The notes under the pieces are model-generated. The model was not told the DNA's origin, searched no databases, and saw only the letters and a program-made list of their open reading frames with translations. From NCBI RefSeq assembly GCF_001279525.1, contig NZ_LGDY01000128.1, forward strand, positions 1-53,310: 53,310 bases of DNA, in the 5' to 3' direction. The number at the start of each line of letters is the position of its first letter. Position 1 is the stretch's first letter. The stretch comes from Nocardia sp. NRRL S-836. GTDB taxonomy: Bacteria; Actinomycetota; Actinomycetes; Mycobacteriales; Pseudonocardiaceae. Shown here piece after piece: positions 19,646 to 28,686 of the stretch. A program made the position numbers and the translations under genes.

Positions 19646-20050
19646 ATGCGGTTGACCACGGTCCTGGCGTGGCTCGTCGTGGTGGCGGGTGTCGTGTTCG
19701 GGCTGAACTTCCTGCTCAACGGGCACGGCGCGGCCGCGGGGTTCGGCATCGTCGACCCGAGCGGCTACTACGTCGTGAAGGGCGTGCGCGACCTCGCGTA
19801 CGCGTTGACAGCGCTGATCCTGCTGGTGCTGCGGCAACGGCGGGCGCTGGGCTGGGTGGTGCTCGCGGACTCGATCATCCCGATCGGCGACTGCCTCTCG
19901 GTGATCACATCCGGTGGCAGTGTGGGCTACGCGCTCGCAGTGCACGGCTCGGCGGCCGTGCTGGTGCTCATCACCGCGGCGCTGCTATTGCGCGAGTCAG
20001 CTCACGCACCGTCCGCGGGTCCTCGACCTCGGACCGCAGCAACTCACTGA
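19646..20050 (+). CDS. four-helix membrane protein, DUF4267-like
   Basis: A 134-aa integral membrane protein with four predicted helices (starting near residues 5, 47, 68 and 95) and the family-like stretches GFGIVDPSGYYVVKGVRDL and GDCLSVI. CTGGAGGG precedes the ATG by 5-6 nt. It is under two TetR operators, so it is probably induced by the ligand of the adjacent repressor. Such proteins often accompany TetR genes; the substrate is unknown. Confidence 0.82.
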   Translation: MRLTTVLAWLVVVAGVVFGLNFLLNGHGAAAGFGIVDPSGYYVVKGVRDLAYALTALILLVLRQRRALGWVVLADSIIPIGDCLSVITSGGSVGYALAVHGSAAVLVLITAALLLRESAHAPSAGPRPRTAATH

Positions 20051-20091
20051 GCACCGGAACGCGCGCAGCTCCTCCGGGGGCGAGAGAGGCC

Positions 20092-20148
20092 GACCCCGTC
20101 AACGCCGCCCGACCACACGCGGTCGTTGCGGGCGGCGCCGACGGGGTC
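20092..20148. terminator. bidirectional terminator between convergent genes
   Basis: GACCCCGTC (20092-20100) pairs with GACGGGGTC (20140-20148) and GCCGCCCG (20104-20111) with CGGGCGGC (20129-20136). Confidence 0.75.
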
Positions 20149-20189
20149 CTGGCGCATTCGGGACCGTGAACCCTGTGCGCGGTGCCTTC

Positions 20190-23100
20190 TCAGCCGGTGG
20201 CGACGGCGAACACGTGCAGGTCGCCGTCTTCCGGGAGCACGACGCTCCGCACCGTCTTGCCCTCCGGCGCCACGTACGTCTTCGTGGCGAAGATGTGCGT
20301 GGCCACCTTCTCGCTGCCGCCGCCGAGCTGGTTGCGGTACGGCGTGGCGGCGACGACGACGTTGCCGTAGCTCGGGGTCGCCCCGCCGCCGCCCAGCGTC
20401 CAGTCGCTGAACCCGATCTCGACCGGTGCCGTGGTGCCGTCGGTGAACGTCACCGTGGCGGTGCGGGTGCGGGCGCCGTTGGCCGCCGAGCCGAGGAACG
20501 CGAGCCTCGTGCCGGACAGCGTGAGCGTCTGCCTGTGCGCGGTCACGTTGTCCGGGCGGCCGGCGGGGGAGCCGGGCCAGGTGAACGTGAGGCCGTCGAC
20601 GGTGCCGGTCTGACCGGGCACGAGACCGGCCGTGGCCAGCGCCTGCCGCGAGTAGCTGTAGCCGCCGCCGTCGAAGTCGCCGTCACCGGTGGCGTCGTCG
20701 GAGGCGCCGACGTTGTCCACCGCGGCGAGCATGCTGCCCTCCTGCGCGACCTTCGCGGTCATCGGCAGCACGACCGGTTTCGCCGCGCCCTCCACGGTCA
20801 CCGTGACGGTGAAGTCGTAGAACCCCTCCGCCGTGCCGGGTGCCGCGTTCACCTGGAACGACGACGGCACCGCGCCCGTCGTGGGCGTGAACGTCAGCGA
20901 TCCGGGGCCGGTGATCGCGTAGGTCGCCTTCGGGTCGCCGTCGTAGAGCTTGACCGCGGTGACCTTCGCCGTGACCGACCCGCCTGGCGTCACGACGACC
21001 TGCTGCGGTTCGACGGACAGGTGGTAGGGCTGGTCGTGCCTGATCGGCTGCTCGCCGTCGCGGAACGACGGCGGTGCGTCGGTCGCTCCCGTGCCCCAGG
21101 AGGACGGCTTGGCGCCGAGCACGAAGTCCAGCTTGCCGCCGTGCTGCACGAACGACTCCGGCAGCCACGTCTTGGTGGTGGTGCGGCCGTTGACCTTCAG
21201 CGACTGCACGTACCTGTTCGCGGTGCTCGCGCCGGGAGCGGTGACGACGATGTCCCTGCCGCCACCGCGGTTGATCTTCACCGACGTGAACAGCGGGCTG
21301 CTCAGCACCAGCTCCGCGCGTGACGGCACCTGCGGGTACATGCCCATGGCGGTGAACACGAACCACGACGACATCGCACCGAGGTCGTCGTTGCCAGGAA
21401 TGCCGCCGGGGGCGTTCTTCCACAGCGTGGTCACGGTCTCGCGCAACGTCTCCTGCGCCTTGGCCGGCTGACCGGTGTAGTTGTAGAGCCACGGCACGTT
21501 CACCGACGGCTCGTTGTCCAGCTCGGACTTCGCGCCGCCCTTGCCGGTCAGCGCCCAGCTGCCGTCGGCGTTGTGGAAGAAGTCGTCCAGCCGCCTGTTG
21601 GCGCGGTCCCTGCCGCCCAGCGACTCCACGAGCCCGGCCACGTTGTGCGGGACCATCCACGTGTACTGCGCGCTGCTGCCCTCCACGAACCCGTTGCCGG
21701 TGTCGGGCGTGAAGTCCTTGACCCACGTGCCGTCGGCGTTGCGGTTGCGGATGTAGCCGCCGGTGCTGTGCGCGACCGGGTCGAAGTTGTTCTGCCACCA
21801 CTGCGCTCGCTCGGCGAACGCCTTCGCGGTCCGGCGGTCGCCGGTGCGCTCGGCGAGCTGGCTGATCGCGAAGTCCGCCGCGGAGATCTCCAGCGTCTCC
21901 GCCGCGCCACCCCACGCGTTGGACACCGACGGCATGTACTTGTGCTGCAGGTACTTGTCGAGCGAGGGCCGCTGCCCGACCGACATCACGGCCCAGCCGT
22001 CCTTGCTCAGGTCGAGCGGCGTCGGCACGGTCGCGGCCTTGACGAGGCTCTTGAGCGACGTGCGCAGGTCGAACCGGTCACCGCCGAACGCCGAGATCGC
22101 CGCGAGTGCGATCGGCGCGGGGTCGCCGTTCATCACGTGCGTGCCGCCGCCGTTGTGCGTCCAGCGGTCCCAGACACCGCCGTTCTGCTCGGCCTGGTTG
22201 AGCAGCGACTGCGCGATGTCCGACCCGGTCTGCGGTTCCAGCAGGGTCAGCAGCTGCAGCTGCGAGCGGTAGACGTCCCAGCCGGAGAACGTGGCGTACT
22301 GGGCCTTCTGCCGTTGCCGGTCGATCCGGTGCACCTTGCCGTCGAAGCCGGCGTACTCGCCGTTGACGTCGCTGAAGACGTTGGGGTGCAACAGCGAGTG
22401 GTACAGCGCGGTGTAGAACTTCGTGCGGTCGTCGTCGGAGCCGCCGCCGACCTCGATGCGCCTGAGCTGCTTCTGCCACGCGATGTAGGCGTTGTCCCGC
22501 ATGTCCTCGATGGACTGCCCGGTGTTCTCGGCCCTCAGGTTGGCCCTGGCGTTGTCGAGGCTGACGTAGGAGATGCCGACCTTCATGTTCACCTGCGTGC
22601 CCGGCGCGAAGCCGAGGTAGGCGCCGGACCCCTTGCCCAGCACCGGCCAGCCGTTGGCGCCGTAGGTCGTGCCGCCCCTGGAGGAGGTGGAATCGGGGGT
22701 GACAACGTTGTCCTGGTACGTGCCGACCTGCGTGAAGTCCTGGTCGAACTCCGCCACGAAGTGCAGCGTGTAGTAGCTGCGGCGGCCGGCCTGGTTGATG
22801 TAGCCGCAGAAGTTGCCGGACGTGACGCTGCCGGTGATCGTCCGCTTGTCCCGGTCGACCACCGTCTGCGCGTCGCTGCTGCCGACCTGCGACTTCGAGG
22901 TGTTGACGAGCACCGTCGCCGGCTTGCCGGCGGGAAAGCTGAACCGCGCGGCACCGGTGCGTTCGGTGGCGGACAGCTCGGCCTTCGCACCCGACTTGAG
23001 CGTCACGTCGTAGCGGCCCGGCTTGGCCACCTCGTCCGCGTGCGCGAACTCGCTGGCGTACACGGCATCGGTCGCGTCGGTCGTCGGCGAGGTGGTGACG

Positions 23101-23447
23101 GTGCCGACGTGCGGGAAGATCGGGATGTCGCCGCTGCCGCCCGCGCAGCCCGTGCCGGACATGTGGGTGAGGCTGAAGCCGCGGATCTTCGTGGCGTCGT
23201 AGCGGTAGCCACCAGGCGCGGCGGCGCGCAGGGTGTTGCCGCGGGACGCCTCGGGGCTGAACGAGAACATGCCGAACGGCACGACCGCGCCGGGGAAGGT
23301 GTTCCCGAGGTTGGTCGTGCCGATGAACGGGTTGACGTGGGCCGCCGGATCCGGCACCACCTGAACCTGGGGCTGAGCGGAGGCAGGGACCACTCCGAAC
23401 GTCATGGCCACCGCCACCGCAGCTGTCGTGAGGACTCTGCGCTGCAT
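20190..23447 (-). CDS. secreted GH92 alpha-mannosidase with extra C-terminal domains
   Basis: A 1085-aa exported enzyme that removes mannose from alpha-linked mannans. The signal peptide MQRRVLTTAAVAVAMTFG...ASA is followed by the GH92 N-terminal domain (VNPFIGTTNLGNTFPGAVVPFG) and the catalytic barrel (NGGVWDRWTHNGG, ISAFGGDRFD, GNGFVEGSSAQYTWMVPHN, GGIPGNDDLGAMSSWFVF). After about residue 740, an Ig-like NEW3 domain and a terminal beta domain of about 150 residues (VDNVGASDDATGDGDFDGGG onward) probably bind carbohydrate. ATG 23447 has GTAGGG about 10 nt upstream. It lies 58 bp after the nucleoside hydrolase gene. Confidence 0.93.
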   Translation of the reverse strand: MQRRVLTTAAVAVAMTFGVVPASAQPQVQVVPDPAAHVNPFIGTTNLGNTFPGAVVPFGMFSFSPEASRGNTLRAAAPGGYRYDATKIRGFSLTHMSGTGCAGGSGDIPIFPHVGTVTTSPTTDATDAVYASEFAHADEVAKPGRYDVTLKSGAKAELSATERTGAARFSFPAGKPATVLVNTSKSQVGSSDAQTVVDRDKRTITGSVTSGNFCGYINQAGRRSYYTLHFVAEFDQDFTQVGTYQDNVVTPDSTSSRGGTTYGANGWPVLGKGSGAYLGFAPGTQVNMKVGISYVSLDNARANLRAENTGQSIEDMRDNAYIAWQKQLRRIEVGGGSDDDRTKFYTALYHSLLHPNVFSDVNGEYAGFDGKVHRIDRQRQKAQYATFSGWDVYRSQLQLLTLLEPQTGSDIAQSLLNQAEQNGGVWDRWTHNGGGTHVMNGDPAPIALAAISAFGGDRFDLRTSLKSLVKAATVPTPLDLSKDGWAVMSVGQRPSLDKYLQHKYMPSVSNAWGGAAETLEISAADFAISQLAERTGDRRTAKAFAERAQWWQNNFDPVAHSTGGYIRNRNADGTWVKDFTPDTGNGFVEGSSAQYTWMVPHNVAGLVESLGGRDRANRRLDDFFHNADGSWALTGKGGAKSELDNEPSVNVPWLYNYTGQPAKAQETLRETVTTLWKNAPGGIPGNDDLGAMSSWFVFTAMGMYPQVPSRAELVLSSPLFTSVKINRGGGRDIVVTAPGASTANRYVQSLKVNGRTTTKTWLPESFVQHGGKLDFVLGAKPSSWGTGATDAPPSFRDGEQPIRHDQPYHLSVEPQQVVVTPGGSVTAKVTAVKLYDGDPKATYAITGPGSLTFTPTTGAVPSSFQVNAAPGTAEGFYDFTVTVTVEGAAKPVVLPMTAKVAQEGSMLAAVDNVGASDDATGDGDFDGGGYSYSRQALATAGLVPGQTGTVDGLTFTWPGSPAGRPDNVTAHRQTLTLSGTRLAFLGSAANGARTRTATVTFTDGTTAPVEIGFSDWTLGGGGATPSYGNVVVAATPYRNQLGGGSEKVATHIFATKTYVAPEGKTVRSVVLPEDGDLHVFAVATG

Positions 23448-23505
23448 GCTGGCGGACCCTACTTTCCGTGCCCGCCCAACCCCAGAGAGCGACACGAACC
23501 TGTCG

Positions 23506-24342
23506 TCAAACGGACAACCGCTGCTCCATGAACGTCCTCAGCGCGGGCCAGTCGGTGTCCTCCGCGACCGCCACCTGGTGTTTCCCGTCGACCAGCGCGC
23601 CCTCGTCGTCGACGTCGAGCAGGTGCGGCTTGAGCGTGAGCGTGCCGGGGACGATCGCCTCGGCCACCGCGACGGCGTCGTGCACGAGGATGCCCTCGTA
23701 GTCGGACCGGCCGGCGAGGTACACGCGGTAGGTCTCGGTGAGCCCGCTCAGCACCGGGTCGACCGCGTCGAGGAACGCCGGGTCCGCGATGCACCGCTGG
23801 GTGAGGTTCAACGGCACCACGACCGGGTTGCCCCTGCGGATCACCGTGCGCGCCGCCGCCGGGTCGGCCCAGAAGTTGAACTCGGCCCGCTCCGTGGTGT
23901 TGCCCAGCCCGAGCCCGCCACCCATGACGATCAGCCGCGGGAACTCGACACCCGCCTCCAGCGCCCTGGCGATGTTGGTCTGCGGCCCGATCGCGGCCAC
24001 CACGGTGTCCGCCGTGACGTGCTCGCGGAAGAACTCGACGACGTCACCCTCGTACAACGCCCTGTCGTTGTCCGGCAACGTGTGCGCCCGCCCGCCGAGC
24101 CCGTCGACGCCGTGCACGTCCGCCGCCCCGCTCGGCCCCTCCGCACCCCGCACCACGGGCACGTCGGTGCGCCCCAGGTGCGCGAGCAGCCGCTGGGCGT
24201 TGCGGGTGGTGAGGTCCAGCGACACGTTGCCGAACACGGTGGTGAGGGCGACCAGCTCGACCTCGGGGCTGCGGGCCGCGAGCGCGATCGCGAACGCGTC
24301 GTCCACGCCGGGGTCGGTGTCGATGATGAGAGGAATCGCCAT
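23506..24342 (-). CDS. inosine-uridine-preferring nucleoside hydrolase
   Basis: A 278-aa member of the IUNH fold, which cleaves the N-glycosidic bond of ribonucleosides. The calcium-binding signature DTDPGVDDAFAIALA is at residues 8-22, and active-site segments VFGNVSLDLTTRNA, IGPQTNIARAL, VMGGGLGLGNTTERAEFNFW and LVHDAVAVAEAI are present. It is in the same orientation as the GH92 gene, 58 bp apart, and divergent from the acyltransferase gene. It probably salvages purine or pyrimidine bases. Confidence 0.92.
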   Translation of the reverse strand: MAIPLIIDTDPGVDDAFAIALAARSPEVELVALTTVFGNVSLDLTTRNAQRLLAHLGRTDVPVVRGAEGPSGAADVHGVDGLGGRAHTLPDNDRALYEGDVVEFFREHVTADTVVAAIGPQTNIARALEAGVEFPRLIVMGGGLGLGNTTERAEFNFWADPAAARTVIRRGNPVVVPLNLTQRCIADPAFLDAVDPVLSGLTETYRVYLAGRSDYEGILVHDAVAVAEAIVPGTLTLKPHLLDVDDEGALVDGKHQVAVAEDTDWPALRTFMEQRLSV

Positions 24343-24431
24343 GCCCCCAGCCTGCCTCAGTCCCGGGCCCGTCCCACCGCTCCCCGTTTGTGGTGGTCAC
24401 GACACCGTCCGGCAGGCCGGGCGCGCGAAGT

Positions 24432-24437
24432 TAGAGT
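24432..24437 (+). promoter_or_regulatory. putative leaderless promoter of the hexapeptide acyltransferase gene
   Basis: TAGAGT lies 8 nt before the ATG at 24446, with no Shine-Dalgarno sequence. Confidence 0.55.
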
Positions 24438-24445
24438 CTTCGTCC

Positions 24446-25201
24446 ATGACGAGCATGTGGGGCGCACCGGTGTGGACCCGTTGGCGGCGATCGACCCGTG
24501 ACCCGCAGCAGGCGCGCTTCCTCACGATGGCGTCGCTGCGCTGGGTGCTGCGCCACCGCGCCTACACGCCCTGGTACCTCGTGCGGTACTGGCGGCTGCT
24601 CAAGTTCCGGCTGCTCAACCCGCACGTCGTGCTGCGCGGCATGGTGTTCTTCGGCAAGCGCGTCGACGTCATGGCGCGGCCGGGCTACGGGCGGCTGGAG
24701 ATCGGCCGCTGGGTGCACATCGGTGACGGCAACGCGATCCGGTGCCACGAGGGGTCGTTGCGGATCGGCGACAAGGTCGTGTTCGGCAAGGACAACACGG
24801 TCAACTGCTACCTCGACATCGAGATCGGGGCGTCGTCGCTCGTCGCCGACTGGGTGTACATCTGCGACTTCGACCACAAGACCGAGGACATCACGCTGCC
24901 GATCAAGGACCAGGGCATCGTGAAGTCGCCGGTGCGGATCGGGCCGGACTGCTGGCTCGGCGCGAAGGTGACGGTGTTGCGCGGCACGCGCGTCGGGCGC
25001 GGGTGCGTGCTCGGTGCCCACGCCGTGGTGCGCGGTGACTTCCCCGACTTCAAGATCGCCGTGGGCGCGCCGGCCCGCGTGGTGCGGGACCGGCGGGCCG
25101 ACTACGAGGCGGACGCGCAGCGGCGGGCCGACATCGCCGACATGGCGCGCAAGGCCAAGGAGGCGCTGGCTAAGCGAGCGGAAGAAGCTGCGGACGCTTA
25201 G
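24446..25201 (+). CDS. hexapeptide-repeat (left-handed beta-helix) acyltransferase, Rv3034c-like
   Basis: A 251-aa acyltransferase. The left-handed beta-helix is visible as repeated [LIV]-G-x4 turns (RLEIGRWVHIGDGNAIRCHE, SLRIGDKVVFGKDNTV, VRIGPDCWLGAKVTVL, RVGRGCVLGAHAVV), with an inserted loop carrying CDFDHKTEDI that likely supplies the catalytic His. The C-terminus is a charged helix. M. tuberculosis has such a gene (Rv3034c) near the methylglucose-lipopolysaccharide genes Rv3030-Rv3032, as here, so acetylation of a polysaccharide or its primer is a reasoned guess. Its last 32 bp overlap the convergent SGNH hydrolase gene. Confidence 0.87.
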   Translation: MTSMWGAPVWTRWRRSTRDPQQARFLTMASLRWVLRHRAYTPWYLVRYWRLLKFRLLNPHVVLRGMVFFGKRVDVMARPGYGRLEIGRWVHIGDGNAIRCHEGSLRIGDKVVFGKDNTVNCYLDIEIGASSLVADWVYICDFDHKTEDITLPIKDQGIVKSPVRIGPDCWLGAKVTVLRGTRVGRGCVLGAHAVVRGDFPDFKIAVGAPARVVRDRRADYEADAQRRADIADMARKAKEALAKRAEEAADA

Positions 25202-25925
25202 GCGTGAAGCCGTCGCCGGGCTGGCGGCCGATCAGCCTGTTGCGCGACCGCGAGTAGGCGACCGGGATGACCTGGTCGCGCAGCCACCGCCAGTGGTCGC
25301 GCATCGAGGCACGGGCGGCCTGACCCGGCAGCGGCGCCATCCACGCCTGGTCGAACGGGACGTCCAGCGCCGACAGCAGGTGTCCCGCCAGCCGCCGGTG
25401 GCCCAGCGACGACAGGTGCAGGCGGTCGGGACCGAAGTAGCGGGAGTCCGTGACGCACTCGTCGGCCCACACGTCCACCAGCAGCGCGCCGTACCGGTCC
25501 GCGGCGGTGCGGACGGCGGTGTTCAGCGCCTCGATCCGCGGCCGCATGCGCCAGCCGAACGGCATCCGGTGCGAGATGTCGCTCAAGGTGAACACGGCGA
25601 CCGTCGGCGCGAAGGACGTCACCGCGCGCACGACGGCGTCCACCCGTTCGGTGATCTGCGGGATGGACGCGCCGGACATCACGTCGTTGCCGCCACCGAA
25701 CAAGACCACCAGATCGGGTGACAGCTCGGCGGCCAGCGGCACCTGTTCCACGAGCATCTGGTCGAGCCGGCGGCCGCGCACGCCGAGGTTGGCGTAGCGG
25801 AAGCCGGGCGCGTCCAGCACGGACGCCACCCGGTCCGCCCAGCCGCGGTACGCGCCGTCGGGCAGCAGGTCGTCCAGGCCCTCGGTGCAGCTGTCCCCGA
25901 GTGCCACGAAGCGTTGGTATCTCAT
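25170..25925 (-). CDS. SGNH/GDSL hydrolase
   Basis: A 251-aa esterase-fold protein. The blocks are in order: GDSCTEG with the catalytic Ser (residues 10-16), the oxyanion Gly in NLGVRGRRL, GGGNDVM, and the Asp-His pair in DRLHLSSLGHRRL. No signal peptide is seen, so it probably works in the cytoplasm. It is followed 48 bp later by nothing on the plus strand but precedes no coupled gene; the GT4 gene ends 48 bp upstream of its start. The acyl substrate is unknown. Confidence 0.9.
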   Translation of the reverse strand: MRYQRFVALGDSCTEGLDDLLPDGAYRGWADRVASVLDAPGFRYANLGVRGRRLDQMLVEQVPLAAELSPDLVVLFGGGNDVMSGASIPQITERVDAVVRAVTSFAPTVAVFTLSDISHRMPFGWRMRPRIEALNTAVRTAADRYGALLVDVWADECVTDSRYFGPDRLHLSSLGHRRLAGHLLSALDVPFDQAWMAPLPGQAARASMRDHWRWLRDQVIPVAYSRSRNRLIGRQPGDGFTPKRPQLLPLA

Positions 25926-25973
25926 TCAGTCCCCGGTCACCTCTCGTTCACGTGGCCGCGGACTGTAGCCGAG

Positions 25974-27221
25974 CTAGGTGAACAGATTGCCTGTGGCGAT
26001 CTTGGGACGGCCCAGCACCCGCGGTTCGCGCACCGCCGCGGCGGCGTAGACCCGTGCGGTGCCGGCCGCGATCGTGGCCCAGTTGAAGTCCGACGCCAGC
26101 CGTGCCTTGGCAGCGCGCGCACGGGCTGCGGCCGCCGCCGGGTCGGACAGCACGGCACGCACCGCGGTGGCGAGCCCATCCACGTCACCGGGCGCGAACG
26201 ACAGCCCCGTCACGCCGTCCAGCACCACCTCGCCCAGCCCGCCCGCCGTGGACGCGACCAGCGGCGTCCCGGCGGCCGCCGCCTCCAGTGCCACGATGCC
26301 GAACGGCTCGTACCGCGACGGCAGCACCACCGCGTCGGCCGCGGCGAGCAACGCCGCGAGTGACCGGTCGGAGAGGTGCCCGACGAACTCCACCGCCCGC
26401 AGCACCCGGTGCTTGCGCGCCTGGTCCCGCAGCCACTCCGTCTGCGACCCACCACCGGCCACGACCACCCGCGTGCCCCGGAAGGCACGCCGGATCCGCG
26501 GCAGCGCGGCGATCAGGTCCTGGATGCCCTTCTCCCACTCGATCCGGCCGAAGAACAGCAGCAGCGGGTCGCCGTGCGGGGAGTGTGCTCGCCGTGCGGC
26601 GCCGACGTCCGCCGCGCGCATCCGCCAGCCACCCGGCTCGATGCCGTTGTGCAGCACGGAGATGTCCGCCGCGTCCACGTCGAACAGGTGCGCCACCTCG
26701 TGCCGCATCGCCGACGAGCACGTGATCAGCGCGTCGGCCCGGTTCGCGAGCCACCACTCCACCGAGTGCACCTGCTGGTTCAGCGGGTGCGAGAGCCACC
26801 CGGAGTGCCGGCCGGCCTCGGTCGCGTGGATCGTGGCCACCAGCGGCACGCCGAACGCCTCCGCCAGCGCCACCGCCGGGTGCGTGACCAGCCAGTCGTG
26901 CGCGTGCACCACGTCCGGGCGCCACGGCCCCAGCGCCAGCCCGGCGCGGACCAGCGCGTGGCCCATCGCGAGCGTCCACGCCACGAGGTCCTTCTCGAAC
27001 ACCAGGTGCGCCGGGTCCTCGGCGACCCGGATCAGCCGCACGCCCTCGCTCCGCAGGTCCGTGGTGGGGTGCGTGACCGCGTCGGTGCCGGAGGGCTGGC
27101 GGCACAGCACGACCACCTCGTGCCCCTGCGCGGCCAGCTGTGTCGCGAGCGCGTGGACGTGCCTGCCCAGCCCGCCGACGACCACCGGCGGGTACTCCCA
27201 CGACACCATCAGCACGCGCAT
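25974..27221 (-). CDS. GT4 glycosyltransferase, Rv3032-like alpha-1,4-glucosyltransferase
   Basis: A 415-aa GT-B glycosyltransferase, close in length to Rv3032 (414 aa), the enzyme elongating the glucan of methylglucose lipopolysaccharide. Visible motifs are SWEYPPVVVGGLGRHVH at the N-terminus, DVVHAHDWL, HNGIEPGGW, FFGRIEWEKGIQ and the E-x7-E motif in RYEPFGIVALEAAAAGTP. ATG 27221 (MRVLMVSWEYPP) begins 4 bp after the GH57 stop, so the two are co-transcribed. A glycogen synthase role is the main alternative. Confidence 0.9.
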   Translation of the reverse strand: MRVLMVSWEYPPVVVGGLGRHVHALATQLAAQGHEVVVLCRQPSGTDAVTHPTTDLRSEGVRLIRVAEDPAHLVFEKDLVAWTLAMGHALVRAGLALGPWRPDVVHAHDWLVTHPAVALAEAFGVPLVATIHATEAGRHSGWLSHPLNQQVHSVEWWLANRADALITCSSAMRHEVAHLFDVDAADISVLHNGIEPGGWRMRAADVGAARRAHSPHGDPLLLFFGRIEWEKGIQDLIAALPRIRRAFRGTRVVVAGGGSQTEWLRDQARKHRVLRAVEFVGHLSDRSLAALLAAADAVVLPSRYEPFGIVALEAAAAGTPLVASTAGGLGEVVLDGVTGLSFAPGDVDGLATAVRAVLSDPAAAAARARAAKARLASDFNWATIAAGTARVYAAAAVREPRVLGRPKIATGNLFT

Positions 27222-27225
27222 CCCG

Positions 27226-28686
27226 TTACCCCATTCCTCGCGCGTCCAGCTGCCCGAACGGGCCGTCCGCCGCGCGGAGCTCCGCCGCCCTCGCCCGGCC
27301 CCGGCCACCTCTGGCCAGCGCGGCGAGCTCGCTGAAACGATCGCTGTGAATCTTCGCGCGGTACCGCGCGTAGTCGGCGGCCGAGTCCTTGGTGACCATG
27401 AACGCCCAGTCGCTCGACAACGCCAGCAGCGCCTCGCGCACCGCCTGGTCGAGCACCGGGTTCCTGGTGCCGCCGGAGAGGTCCAGCCCCAGCAGCTCCT
27501 TCTGCACCGACTCGTTCAGCGACACGATGTCGGACACCTGCGCGCCGTCCCACACGCGCCAGTCCTTGCCGCTGCCCCACGACGACGCGGGCAGCTCGAC
27601 CGGCGCCCCCACGTGCCCCGCCTCGACCGCTCCGCGCAACGTCGTCACGCGCACACCGGCCTCCGGCAACGCGCGCAGCACGGCCTCCAGCCACAGCGGG
27701 CCCTCGTGCCACCAGTGCCCGTACAGCTCGGTGTCGTAGGCCGCCACGACCAGCCCGCCGTCGATCGCGCGCAGCCGCCGCACGACCGTCTCGACGAAGT
27801 CCTCGACGTGCCTGCCGATCGCCTCACGCGCCAGCAGCGGGTCGTAGGGCCGTTTGTCCTCCGGCGCCACGTTCTTGCCCGTCACCCGCGACGGCTTGAG
27901 GCCCGTCGGGTGGTCGAAGGTGTGAAAATCCCGGTACGCCGCGTCACCCGGATAGCCGACCTTCGGCGACCAGACCCGGTAGGACACCTCCAGGTCGCGC
28001 CCGAACGCCAGCACGTCCGACGAGCCGACCGGGTGCGCCGCGGCCGTGTCGCCGTGCAGCGCGGGCCCGTCGACCAGAAACCGCCGCACGCCCGCCGCCG
28101 CGTACCCCGCCTCCATGCCGGGCGAGTAACCGCACTCCGGCGCCCAGATGCCCTCCGGCGCACTGCCGATCCGCAGCGCGGTGTCGTCCAGGCCGGTCCG
28201 CAGCGCGAAGTCCCGCACGCGCGGGTCCAGCAGCGGCTGGAACGGGTGCGTGGCCGGCCCGCCGAGCAGCTCGATCGTCCGTGCGTCCACAAGGGACCGC
28301 AGGACCGGCGAGAACCCGTGCCGCCAGTGCGTTTCGAACTGCTCCAGCGCCCACGCCGACGCCCGGTGCTCGTAGGCGGACAACTCCGGCAGCCGGGCGC
28401 CCGCGAGGTGCGAGCGCAGGTGCCAGTTGCCGAGCCAGTCGTGCGCGCCCCGCAGGCAGTACGGGTCGTCCAGCTGCGCGGCCAGAACGGGCGTGACCCC
28501 CAGCGTGAGGACGTCGTGGCGGCCCTCGTCGGCGAAGCGCCGCAACATGTCCACGACCGGCAGGTACGAATGCGCCCAGGCCTGGTAGAGCCACTCCTCG
28601 CCGACCGGCCACACGCCGTGGTGCGCGAGCCAGGGCAGGTGGCTGTGCAACACCAGGCAGAAGGTGCCCTCGGACCGGGCCGTCAC
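27226..28686 (-). CDS. GH57 1,4-alpha-glucan branching enzyme, Rv3031-like
   Basis: A 486-aa GH57 protein. The five conserved regions are recognisable: HSHLPW near the N-terminus, GGPATHPFQPLL, GIWAPECGY with the nucleophile Glu, YDTELYGHWW with the acid/base Asp, and the C-terminal DUF1957 helices (SSDWAFMVTKDSAADYA). Start is GTG 28686, overlapping the methyltransferase stop by 4 nt (GTGA). It introduces alpha-1,6 branches, here probably into the product of the following GT4 enzyme, as in M. tuberculosis Rv3031/Rv3032. Confidence 0.92.
   Translation of the reverse strand: MTARSEGTFCLVLHSHLPWLAHHGVWPVGEEWLYQAWAHSYLPVVDMLRRFADEGRHDVLTLGVTPVLAAQLDDPYCLRGAHDWLGNWHLRSHLAGARLPELSAYEHRASAWALEQFETHWRHGFSPVLRSLVDARTIELLGGPATHPFQPLLDPRVRDFALRTGLDDTALRIGSAPEGIWAPECGYSPGMEAGYAAAGVRRFLVDGPALHGDTAAAHPVGSSDVLAFGRDLEVSYRVWSPKVGYPGDAAYRDFHTFDHPTGLKPSRVTGKNVAPEDKRPYDPLLAREAIGRHVEDFVETVVRRLRAIDGGLVVAAYDTELYGHWWHEGPLWLEAVLRALPEAGVRVTTLRGAVEAGHVGAPVELPASSWGSGKDWRVWDGAQVSDIVSLNESVQKELLGLDLSGGTRNPVLDQAVREALLALSSDWAFMVTKDSAADYARYRAKIHSDRFSELAALARGGRGRARAAELRAADGPFGQLDARGMG

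Noticed and set aside
25170..25925. SGNH hydrolase as the octanoyltransferase OctT of methylglucose-lipopolysaccharide synthesis.
   Set aside because: The block I sequence (GDSCTEG) and overall pattern differ from the ADSLxYYGP type I associate with OctT; no further support.
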